Shown here piece after piece: positions 1 to 4,918 of a stretch of 5,568 nt of DNA. The position numbers and the translations under genes are program-made. Within the stretch, counting starts at the first letter, position 1. Every line of letters begins with the position of its first letter. The notes under the pieces were generated by a model. That model saw only the letters and a program-made list of their open reading frames with translations. It was not told where the DNA came from and did not search any database. Source of the DNA: JACKOD01 sp041591635. Lineage in GTDB: Bacteria; Pseudomonadota; Gammaproteobacteria; Pseudomonadales; Oleiphilaceae. The stretch lies in NCBI GenBank assembly GCA_041591635.1, contig JBFHRO010000215.1:1-5568 (forward strand), written 5' to 3'.

Positions 1-456
1 ACGGGCAACCCGTCCCGTCACATCGAGAAACGCCAGATCACCGACCTTGCGCGTAGTCTGACGCAGCCGGGTGGCCATCTGCTCACCAATAAAATAGAGG
101 ATCTTCGGATCCTCCTGGGTGATTTCACGAAACTTGGAGTAGCTGATCTCGGCCACTTCGCATTCAATCTTCGCCTTGACCCAGGCGCTGCGGGTTTCCA
201 TGGTATCGAACAGGCCCATCTCACCGAAAAAATCGCCCGTGTTCAAATAAGCCATGATCATTTCGCGACCATCATCATCTTCGATAATCACGGTTACTGT
301 GCCCTTGATGATGTAAAAGAGCGAATCACTCTTGTCACCCGCGTAAATGATGGTGCTCTTGCTCGGATAACGCCGCCGATGGCACTGGGAGAGAAAATAA
401 TCCAGGTGCTTCGTTCTGTTATCAGGCGTTTTGATTGGTTTTATGATCGTTGCCAT
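1..456 (-). CDS. crp: cAMP receptor protein (Crp/Vfr family), C-terminus beyond window
   Basis: Cyclic-AMP-responsive global transcription regulator, a cytoplasmic homodimer that binds DNA when loaded with cAMP. The window holds residues 1-152. Residues 1-130 form the cyclic-nucleotide-binding beta-roll and the start of the long dimerisation helix. The cAMP pocket is conserved: G78 and E79 in FFGEMGLF, R89 and S90 in TRSAW, and T134/T135 in the C-helix, matching E. coli G71, E72, R82, S83, T127 and S128 with a constant offset of 7. The CHRRRY stretch (25-30) and the Thr-Thr pair resemble Pseudomonas Vfr, while the loop before RSAW has the shorter E. coli length. The hinge LAFLDVTGR (141-149) is intact. 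The helix-turn-helix lies outside the window, so truncation is only by the edge. The start is the ATG at 456-454, preceded on the minus strand by AGAAGGG ten bases upstream. It is divergent from the OsmC-like gene. The family assignment is certain; Crp versus Vfr naming is a matter of lineage. Confidence 0.96.
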   Translation of the reverse strand, partial: MATIIKPIKTPDNRTKHLDYFLSQCHRRRYPSKSTIIYAGDKSDSLFYIIKGTVTVIIEDDDGREMIMAYLNTGDFFGEMGLFDTMETRSAWVKAKIECEVAEISYSKFREITQEDPKILYFIGEQMATRLRQTTRKVGDLAFLDVTGRVAR

Positions 457-588
457 CGTGCCATATCCCTTCTGTTTCACTGCCAAGCCAGGCGCAACAA
501 CATCACCGCCCGTCGAAAGGCCAGGCAGGATGAAAAATACCAGGATCTCTGAAGACTGACTGCGCTGAGGCCCCAAAGACGCGTTTCT

Positions 589-624
589 TATTACTCTTGA
601 GCTTGTATTACTCTTGATCGCTTG
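589..624. repeat. Imperfect two-copy tandem repeat
   Basis: Two adjacent copies of TATTACTCTTGA-(TC)-GCTTG are seen. The first (589-605) lacks the TC and is 17 bases long; the second (606-624) has it and is 19 bases long. The stop codon (608-610, minus) and last codons of the small minus-strand open frame fall inside the second copy. It could be a slippage duplication or a pair of protein-binding sites upstream of crp; the sequence alone does not say which. Confidence 0.6.
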
Positions 625-796
625 TGCTAACTGCACTACTTCCCAAATCTGCTAACAGCCCACCGCCATTGCACAGGTACTCCGTACCGCCGGCCACAAT
701 ACCGACAACAACACCTACTAGACAGCGCAACCCCAGCATTTTCAGGCGCTTATACTGTGCCACGGACAACCCTGTAACGGCTGTTCCATCCTTCAA
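608..796 (-). CDS. Possible small membrane peptide upstream of crp (unrecognised)
   Basis: I do not recognise this frame. It reads 62 residues from a TTG at 796. A better-supported start may be the GTG at 763, giving 51 residues, because AGGG lies six bases before it. Residues 21-37 (LGLRCLVGVVVGIVAGG) form one hydrophobic segment preceded by a basic YKRLK patch, as in a single-pass inner-membrane peptide with a cytoplasmic N-terminus. The tail is glycine-rich and then Ser/Thr-rich, ending in SDQE. Many codons begin with G, as real genes often show, and the frame lies in an otherwise unexplained gap on the crp strand, 151 bases before the crp start. Against it are the lack of an ATG, the short length and the absence of a recognisable family. 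An overlapping plus-strand frame is proline-rich and less plausible. Confidence 0.28.
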   Translation of the reverse strand: MKDGTAVTGLSVAQYKRLKMLGLRCLVGVVVGIVAGGTEYLCNGGGLLADLGSSAVSTSDQE

Positions 797-950
797 AGCA
801 GTATAGATGAGTTTTTTGGTACAAGCCGATAATCTACGCGGGAATTATGCTACGCTCCAGCATCTTGACCGGCGTTCGCGGCAATAGCTTGCAGCATCAG
901 GAACCGCCATCATTCGTCTCATATCACCAACAGGCAACGGAGAAACAACC

Positions 951-1373
951 ATGCAGGTTCGCATTCAATGGGGTGGCGATGCCAAATTTATCGGCACCTC
1001 CGGCTCGGGTCACAGCCTTGTGATGGATGGCCCGCCCGACCATGGCGGCAAGAATCTGGGGCCGCGCCCGATGGAAATGCTGCTGCTGGGGCTGGGCGGC
1101 TGCACCTCCTTTGATGTCATGAGCATACTGCAGAAGTCGCGGCAGGAGGTGACCGACTGCGAAGCACAAATCACCGCCGAGCGCGCCGATGCCATTCCTG
1201 CCGTTTTCACGAAGATTCACGTCCACTTTCTGGTCACCGGACGCCAGCTCAAAGATAGCCAGGTGAAGCGGGCGGTTGAGCTCTCTGCAGAAAAATACTG
1301 CTCAGCCTCCATCATGCTCGAAAAAGGCGGTGTCGAAATCACTCACAGCTACGAAATTCGCGCCGCCGAATAG
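951..1373 (+). CDS. OsmC family protein (YhfA-like), putative thiol peroxidase
   Basis: Small cytoplasmic protein of 140 residues in the OsmC/Ohr fold family, whose characterised members reduce organic hydroperoxides with a pair of cysteines. Both expected cysteines are present: C51 in LGGCTSFDVM at the start of the central helix, and C117 in KYCSAS. The motif RPMEMLLLGLGGC (39-51) is typical of the OsmC core. Length matches the roughly 135-140 residues of E. coli YhfA and the OsmC-like protein next to vfr in Pseudomonas, and the position beside crp supports this subgroup. YhfA-type proteins have no well-settled substrate, so peroxidase activity is inferred from the family. The ATG at 951 is preceded by CGGAG (938-942) with an eight-base spacer. 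Transcription probably starts in the divergent gap and ends at the hairpin just after the TAG stop. A cluster of glycines and prolines at 18-40 includes DGPPDHGG, also usual for the subgroup. Confidence 0.92.
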   Translation: MQVRIQWGGDAKFIGTSGSGHSLVMDGPPDHGGKNLGPRPMEMLLLGLGGCTSFDVMSILQKSRQEVTDCEAQITAERADAIPAVFTKIHVHFLVTGRQLKDSQVKRAVELSAEKYCSASIMLEKGGVEITHSYEIRAAE

Positions 1374-1384
1374 GCCAAAAACCG

Positions 1385-1422
1385 CGGCGCCACGGGCGTT
1401 GGCGCCGGTGAAAAATCTTTTT
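1385..1422. terminator. GC-rich hairpin after OsmC-like gene, possibly bidirectional terminator
   Basis: Arms CGGCGCCA (1385-1392) and TGGCGCCG (1400-1407) pair perfectly over 8 bp around a 7-base loop. On the plus strand a five-T run (1418-1422) follows after a ten-base gap, which is longer than ideal. On the minus strand the stem is followed after two or three bases by TTTTT (complement of 1376-1380 region), a more classical arrangement, although no minus-strand gene ends here. The right arm can also pair with a downstream element, which is reported as a finding. Confidence 0.55.
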
Positions 1423-1535
1423 ACCGGTGCTACTAAAGCGCCATCATTGTAGGCATAATACGCGTTTTTCTCGCCACGATGCCTTGGCTTGGGCTTATCC
1501 AGGCTCGCGGGCGGTTTGATTCACTTATCCCTGCT

Positions 1536-1540
1536 GAGGA
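1536..1540 (+). promoter_or_regulatory. speD ribosome binding site deciding between two ATGs
   Basis: GAGGA lies three bases before the first of two adjacent ATG codons (1544) and six bases before the second (1547). Six is the more usual spacing, so 1547 is preferred. The preceding gap from 1423 contains a lone -10-like CATAAT (1454-1459) without a good -35 partner. Confidence 0.6.
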
Positions 1541-1546
1541 AAAATG

Positions 1547-2344
1547 ATGGATAAGAAACTCAAACTTCACGGTTTTAATAACCTGACGAAGTCGTTAAGC
1601 TTTAACATTTACGACATCTGTTACGCCAAGACAGAACAAGCCCGCGATGAATATATCGCTTACATCGACGAGATGTATAACGCCGAGCGTTTAACGCAAA
1701 TCCTGACTGATGTAGTCAAAATCATTGGCGCAAACATTCTCAACGTTGCCCGTCAGGATTACGACCCGCATGGTGCCAGCGTCACCATCCTGATCGCGGA
1801 ACATGAAATTCCGCCCCCGCCCGAGAAAACCACCGAATCCCCCGGCCCGCTGCCCGATGCGGTGGTGGCACACCTCGACAAAAGCCATGTGACGGTTCAT
1901 ACCTATCCGGAAAGCCATCCCGATAACGGCATCAGCACCTTTCGTGTTGATATCGACGTATCGACCTGCGGCCTGATTTCACCCCTGAAGGCCCTCAACT
2001 ATCTGATTCACAGCTTTGATTCCGATATCGTCACCGTTGACTACCGCGTGCGCGGCTTCACCCGCGATATCGATGGCACCAAGCACTATATCGACCACAA
2101 CATCAACTCGATCCAGAACTACCTGAGCAAAGATACCCGCAATGCTTACCAGATGATCGACGTGAACGTGTACCAGGAAAACACCTTTCACACCAAAATG
2201 CTGCTCAAAGACTTCAATCTCGACAACTACCTGTTTGGCGCCGGGCGTGAAGGCTTTACCGAAGACGAGCTTGAAAACATCAGCAGTCGCCTTGAAAAGG
2301 AAATGCAGGAAATTTTCTACGCCCGCAACATGCCCAATCTCTGA
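1547..2344 (+). CDS. speD: S-adenosylmethionine decarboxylase proenzyme (class 1, E. coli type)
   Basis: Makes decarboxylated S-adenosylmethionine, the aminopropyl donor for spermidine synthesis. It is a cytoplasmic pyruvoyl enzyme. The 265-residue proenzyme is close in length to E. coli SpeD (264) and shares its N-terminus KLKLHGFNNLTKSLSF almost exactly. The self-cleavage site is clear in AHLDKSHVTVHTYPESHP: cleavage between K112 and S113 would turn the serine into the pyruvoyl group and yield beta and alpha chains. The catalytic cysteine is C141 in VSTCGLISPLKALNYL, matching E. coli C140. Other signatures are SDIVTVDYRVRGFTRD and the C-terminal VNVYQENTFHTKM. The adjacent upstream ATG at 1544 would add one methionine. 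No speE lies next to it, unlike the E. coli speE-speD operon, so spermidine synthase must be elsewhere. The gene appears to be a single transcription unit between two hairpins, convergent with the phosphoribulokinase gene. Confidence 0.97.
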   Translation: MDKKLKLHGFNNLTKSLSFNIYDICYAKTEQARDEYIAYIDEMYNAERLTQILTDVVKIIGANILNVARQDYDPHGASVTILIAEHEIPPPPEKTTESPGPLPDAVVAHLDKSHVTVHTYPESHPDNGISTFRVDIDVSTCGLISPLKALNYLIHSFDSDIVTVDYRVRGFTRDIDGTKHYIDHNINSIQNYLSKDTRNAYQMIDVNVYQENTFHTKMLLKDFNLDNYLFGAGREGFTEDELENISSRLEKEMQEIFYARNMPNL

Positions 2345-2364
2345 CCTCCCTCTCCGTCACCAAG

Positions 2365-2400
2365 ACGCCCTGGCCCATCGGCCGGGGCCTTGCGTTTTTT
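2365..2400 (+). terminator. Intrinsic terminator of speD
   Basis: The stem combines ACGC (2365-2368) with GCGT (2392-2395) and GGCCC (2372-2376) with GGGCC (2385-2389), separated by a small internal loop and closed by an eight-base apical loop. It is followed directly by a T run through 2400. It starts 21 bases after the speD stop. The minus strand lacks a T tract after the stem, so it should not terminate the converging phosphoribulokinase transcript by the same mechanism. Confidence 0.8.
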
Positions 2401-2433
2401 GGCCGCCTTTGACGAAATCAGTAACCACGCCAC

Positions 2434-3291
2434 TTAACCCCGATGCATTAGCAACTCCTGCACCTTGGGTCGCACAATCAGGTCCATGGCCAGCGACATT
2501 TTATTGCCGGGCACGACCAGGGTGTCATAACGGGAAATAAAGGCACCGTTGATCATTTGTAACAGGTAGGGAAAGTCGACGCTTTTATAGTCCCTGAAGT
2601 AAATGACCACCAGACTTTCATCGTCCGAGGGAATGTCGCGCATTACAAAGGGGTTGGAGGTATCGACGGTGGGCACCCGCTGAAAGTTGATGTGGGTGTG
2701 CGAAAACTGCGGCACTATGTAACGCACGTAATCGTCCATGCGCTTGATAATGGTATGCACCACCGCCTCTTGCGAATAGCCCCGGTAACGGGTGTCGCGG
2801 TGAATTTTCTGAATCCACTCAAGGTTGATGATAGGCGTTACACCAATCAGCAGGTCGGCCAGCTTGGCAATGTTGACGTTATCGGTCACCACCGCGCCGT
2901 GCAGACCTTCGTAAAACAGCAGGTCGCTCTCCGGCAATGGCATCCAGGGGGTGAAGGTTCCGGCGCGCACCCCCTGGGCAATCAGCTCCTTGTCTTCATC
3001 ATGAACATAACGGCGATACTGCCCGGTGCCGGTTTCGCTGTAATCGTAAAACAGCGCTTCAAGCTTATCGATATGATTGGCCGCCAGCGAAAAATGGTTG
3101 CGCTCGCCGTATTGCCCCATCTCGGCCAGCTTTGCCATCTGCTTGCGGGTGTAGCGGTGAAAGCTGTCACCCTGGATCATTACTGCACGAATGCCTTCCG
3201 ATGCAAAAATCCGGCTGAACACTTCGCCTGTTTTGGTGGTTCCGGCGCCGGATGATCCCGTTACCGCGATGATTGGAAACTCCACAGACAT
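2434..3291 (-). CDS. prk: Phosphoribulokinase (prokaryotic class I / PrkB family)
   Basis: ATP-dependent kinase of ribulose 5-phosphate, giving ribulose 1,5-bisphosphate in the Calvin cycle; cytoplasmic. The 285-residue length fits bacterial class I enzymes (about 290). The P-loop is GSSGAGTT (12-19). Residues matching the Rhodobacter enzyme are all seen: D42 (proposed base), H45 and R49 in GDSFHRYTR, H97 in RRYVHDED, E128 in FYEGLHGAV (Walker-B-like acid), and K162, R165, D166 and R170 in LEWIQKIHRDTRYRG. The FQRVPTVDTSNPF block (203-215) is also conserved. The region around 50-70 is shorter than in the Rhodobacter protein. The ATG at 3291-3289 follows GGGAAGGG with a five-base spacer. E. 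coli carries prkB near yhfA and crp, so this may be its orthologue, with unresolved physiology; yet KIHRD matches autotrophic enzymes, where as I recall PrkB has KLIRD. No RuBisCO or other Calvin gene is in the window. Family is certain, pathway role open. Confidence 0.93.
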   Translation of the reverse strand: MSVEFPIIAVTGSSGAGTTKTGEVFSRIFASEGIRAVMIQGDSFHRYTRKQMAKLAEMGQYGERNHFSLAANHIDKLEALFYDYSETGTGQYRRYVHDEDKELIAQGVRAGTFTPWMPLPESDLLFYEGLHGAVVTDNVNIAKLADLLIGVTPIINLEWIQKIHRDTRYRGYSQEAVVHTIIKRMDDYVRYIVPQFSHTHINFQRVPTVDTSNPFVMRDIPSDDESLVVIYFRDYKSVDFPYLLQMINGAFISRYDTLVVPGNKMSLAMDLIVRPKVQELLMHRG

Positions 3292-3349
3292 GAAAACCCT
3301 TCCCCGACTCGTTGAGAATGCTAGACTTTTGACAAACCGACATGCGCCA

Positions 3350-3371
3350 GATCGCCGTTTTACAGGCGATC
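3350..3371. repeat. Perfect 7-bp inverted repeat (possible operator or leader hairpin)
   Basis: GATCGCC (3350-3356) and GGCGATC (3365-3371) are perfect inverted copies separated by GTTTTACA. No T run follows, so it is not an intrinsic terminator. Centre-to-centre spacing of 15 bases could suit a dimeric regulator, and as RNA it would fold into a hairpin ending 46 bases before the ribosome binding site of the ATPase gene. Confidence 0.5.
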
Positions 3372-3417
3372 GCCCCCTTGCTGTGCCGGTCGCGCCGCCG
3401 ACATGCCACCCTGACCC

Positions 3418-3423
3418 AGGAAG
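3418..3423 (+). promoter_or_regulatory. Ribosome binding site of the AAA+ ATPase gene
   Basis: AGGAAG lies five bases before the ATG at 3429. The in-frame ATG at 3342 has no purine-rich sequence before it, and its extra 29 residues are arginine-rich and overlap the inverted repeat, so 3429 is chosen as start. Confidence 0.75.
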
Positions 3424-3428
3424 CCCTC

Positions 3429-4913
3429 ATGCCCGATACCCACGACCTTGGACTGATGATCGACTCGAAAATCCCGCTGATTGTGATCCAGACCCGGGAA
3501 GAAACCCGCGCGCTCGACATGATAACCCGGCTGGCCGTAAAACGGGCACTGCCAGTGTACGCCTGGACCTGCACCGAAGGCATGAGGCGCATTGGCTTTG
3601 GCTTTGATCTGACCAGCGACGAAAAAAAAGCCGATGCCGACGAAATCCTTCTGCACATCAAGGCAGAGCGAACCCCCTCGCTGTTTGTGCTGTGCGACTT
3701 TCACCCCTGGCTTGAGGATACCCCCAAACGGGTGCGTCTGCTCAAGGATATCGCCCTGGCGCATGGACGGCTTCATCATACTCTGATCCTGCTCAGCCAC
3801 GCCCTCACTCTGCCAGAAGAAATCCGGCACCTGTCTGCCAACTTCGGCTTGCGCCTGCCTTCTGCCGAACAGATTCTGGGGCTGGTGCGCGAAGAGGCAC
3901 TGCAATGGTCGACCCATAATAACGCGACACGGGTCAAAACCGACAACGCCACCCTGGCGCATCTGGTCAAAAACCTCCAGGGCATGACCTTTACCGAGGT
4001 GCGCCGGCTGGCACGGGGCGCCATTGTTGATGACGGCGCCATCACTGCCTCTGACATTCCGGCCGTGAACAAGGCCAAATTCGAACTCATGGACATGGAT
4101 GGCGTGCTCAGTTTTGAGTACGACACGGCCAAATTCACCGACGTAGGCGGCCTCGACAACCTCAAAAAATGGATTAGCCTGCGCCGGCCAGCCTTTGCCC
4201 AGGAAGAGTCCGCCCGGCGTCTTGACGCCCCCAAGGGCGTGCTGTTGCTGGGGGTGCAAGGCGGCGGAAAAAGCCTGGCCGCCAAGGCCATTGCCGGCTT
4301 GTTGCAGGCGCCCCTGTTACGGCTTGATTTCGGCCGACTCTACAACAAGTTTTTTGGTGAGACCGAAAAGAACCTGCGCCAGGCCTTGTCACTGGCAGAA
4401 CTCATGTCTCCCTGTGTGCTGTGGATGGACGAAATCGAAAAGGGTATCGGCCAAAGCCAGAGTGACCAGGGCGTTTCACAGCGCCTGCTGGGCACTCTCC
4501 TGACCTGGATGGCCGAGAAAAAGCACCCGGTATTCATTGTGGCCACCGCCAACAGCGTGCACACGCTGCCGCCCGAACTGCTGCGCAAAGGCCGGCTGGA
4601 TGAAATCTTCTTTGTCGATCTTCCCGACGAGGCCACACGCCAGATTATCTTCAGCATCCACCTCAAAAAGCGCCAGCTCGATCCGCAAGATTTCGACCTG
4701 CCGCAACTGGCCCAGATGAGTGAAGGCTTCTCCGGTGCCGAAATCGAACAGAGCGTGGTCGCAGCCCTCTATTCCAGAGCGGCGCTGAATGAGCCGGTGG
4801 ATACCGCTGCCGTTCTTGAGGAGCTGTCGGGCACCCAGCCCCTGTCGGTGGTCATGGCCGAAGATATCGGCGCCCTGCGCGCCTGGGCGCGGGAGCGTAC
4901 CGTGCTGGCCTGA
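3429..4913 (+). CDS. Ycf46-type AAA+ ATPase
   Basis: A 494-residue cytoplasmic AAA+ protein resembling cyanobacterial and plastid Ycf46 (Synechocystis Slr0374, about 500 residues). The N-terminal half (about 1-230) is the family-specific domain: it opens with LIDSK-like IDSKIPLIVIQTREETRAL and continues through a Rossmann-like stretch, SLFVLCDFHPWL and TLILLSHALTLP. The C-terminal half is a single AAA domain beginning FTDVGGLDNLKKW (236-248). It carries Walker A GVQGGGKS (275-282), Walker B VLWMDEIEKG (330-339), sensor 1 in VATAN (371-375), arginine-finger candidates R386 and R389 in RKGRLDE, and the sensor-2 motif GFSGAEI (433-439). There is no HExxH metalloprotease domain as in FtsH, nor a second ATPase ring, and no signal peptide or membrane segment. 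It probably forms a hexamer that remodels a partner protein; the substrate is unknown. It is divergent from prk and ends 5 bp from the EAL gene. Confidence 0.9.
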   Translation: MPDTHDLGLMIDSKIPLIVIQTREETRALDMITRLAVKRALPVYAWTCTEGMRRIGFGFDLTSDEKKADADEILLHIKAERTPSLFVLCDFHPWLEDTPKRVRLLKDIALAHGRLHHTLILLSHALTLPEEIRHLSANFGLRLPSAEQILGLVREEALQWSTHNNATRVKTDNATLAHLVKNLQGMTFTEVRRLARGAIVDDGAITASDIPAVNKAKFELMDMDGVLSFEYDTAKFTDVGGLDNLKKWISLRRPAFAQEESARRLDAPKGVLLLGVQGGGKSLAAKAIAGLLQAPLLRLDFGRLYNKFFGETEKNLRQALSLAELMSPCVLWMDEIEKGIGQSQSDQGVSQRLLGTLLTWMAEKKHPVFIVATANSVHTLPPELLRKGRLDEIFFVDLPDEATRQIIFSIHLKKRQLDPQDFDLPQLAQMSEGFSGAEIEQSVVAALYSRAALNEPVDTAAVLEELSGTQPLSVVMAEDIGALRAWARERTVLA

Positions 4914-4918
4914 GACCC

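Larger units (their letters stand above)
457..950. other. crp / OsmC-like divergent intergenic region (494 bp)
   Basis: This long gap separates two divergent genes and must hold their promoters and any crp autoregulatory site. I found no convincing TGTGA-N6-TCACA Crp operator; the nearest, TGTGCTAACTGCACT around 623-637, is poor. On the minus strand TATACT (805-800) is a good -10-like hexamer, but no -35 box stands 16-18 bases upstream. On the plus strand TATGCT (846-851) and TTGACC (865-870) are isolated promoter-like hexamers without matching partners. The region also holds a tandem repeat at 589-624 and a small minus-strand open frame at 608-796, listed separately. Nothing resembling a tRNA or a known riboswitch was recognised. 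Confidence 0.5.
3292..3428. promoter_or_regulatory. Divergent regulatory region between prk and AAA+ ATPase genes
   Basis: These 137 bases separate the two divergent starts and should hold both promoters. A perfect -35-like TTGACA stands at 3329-3334 on the plus strand, but no -10 box is seen 16-18 bases later. On the minus strand no pair of boxes is convincing. The inverted repeat at 3350-3371 is the only clear structure. Because the genes share this region they may be co-regulated; that is inference. Confidence 0.45.

Noticed and set aside
676..688. GGTACTCCGTACC short palindrome
   Set aside because: Arms of only 5 bp with a 3-base loop; expected by chance in a 5.6-kb window and without context.
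624..806. 60-residue plus-strand frame in the crp upstream gap
   Set aside because: Proline/threonine-rich composition, no ribosome binding site, and antisense to a more protein-like minus-strand frame.
1004..1017. TCACAGCCTTGTGA as a Crp binding site
   Set aside because: The half-sites are in the reverse orientation and spaced by 4, not TGTGA-N6-TCACA, and it lies inside the OsmC-like coding sequence.
2692..3255. 187-residue open frame on the plus strand opposite prk
   Set aside because: Antisense shadow of a well-conserved kinase gene with no domain of its own.
3342..3428. N-terminal extension of the AAA+ protein from the ATG at 3342
   Set aside because: No ribosome binding site precedes it, the added residues are arginine-rich and unlike the family, and a good AGGAAG precedes 3429.
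3360..4259. 299-residue open frame on the minus strand opposite the AAA+ ATPase gene
   Set aside because: It lies antisense to a clearly conserved coding sequence, has low-complexity Gly/Gln composition, and has no recognisable domain; GC-rich codons make such frames common.
3429..4913. FtsH-like metalloprotease or CbbX/CbbQ activase
   Set aside because: No HExxH zinc motif or membrane segments for FtsH, and the large N-terminal domain and length fit Ycf46 rather than the shorter CbbX or CbbQ proteins.
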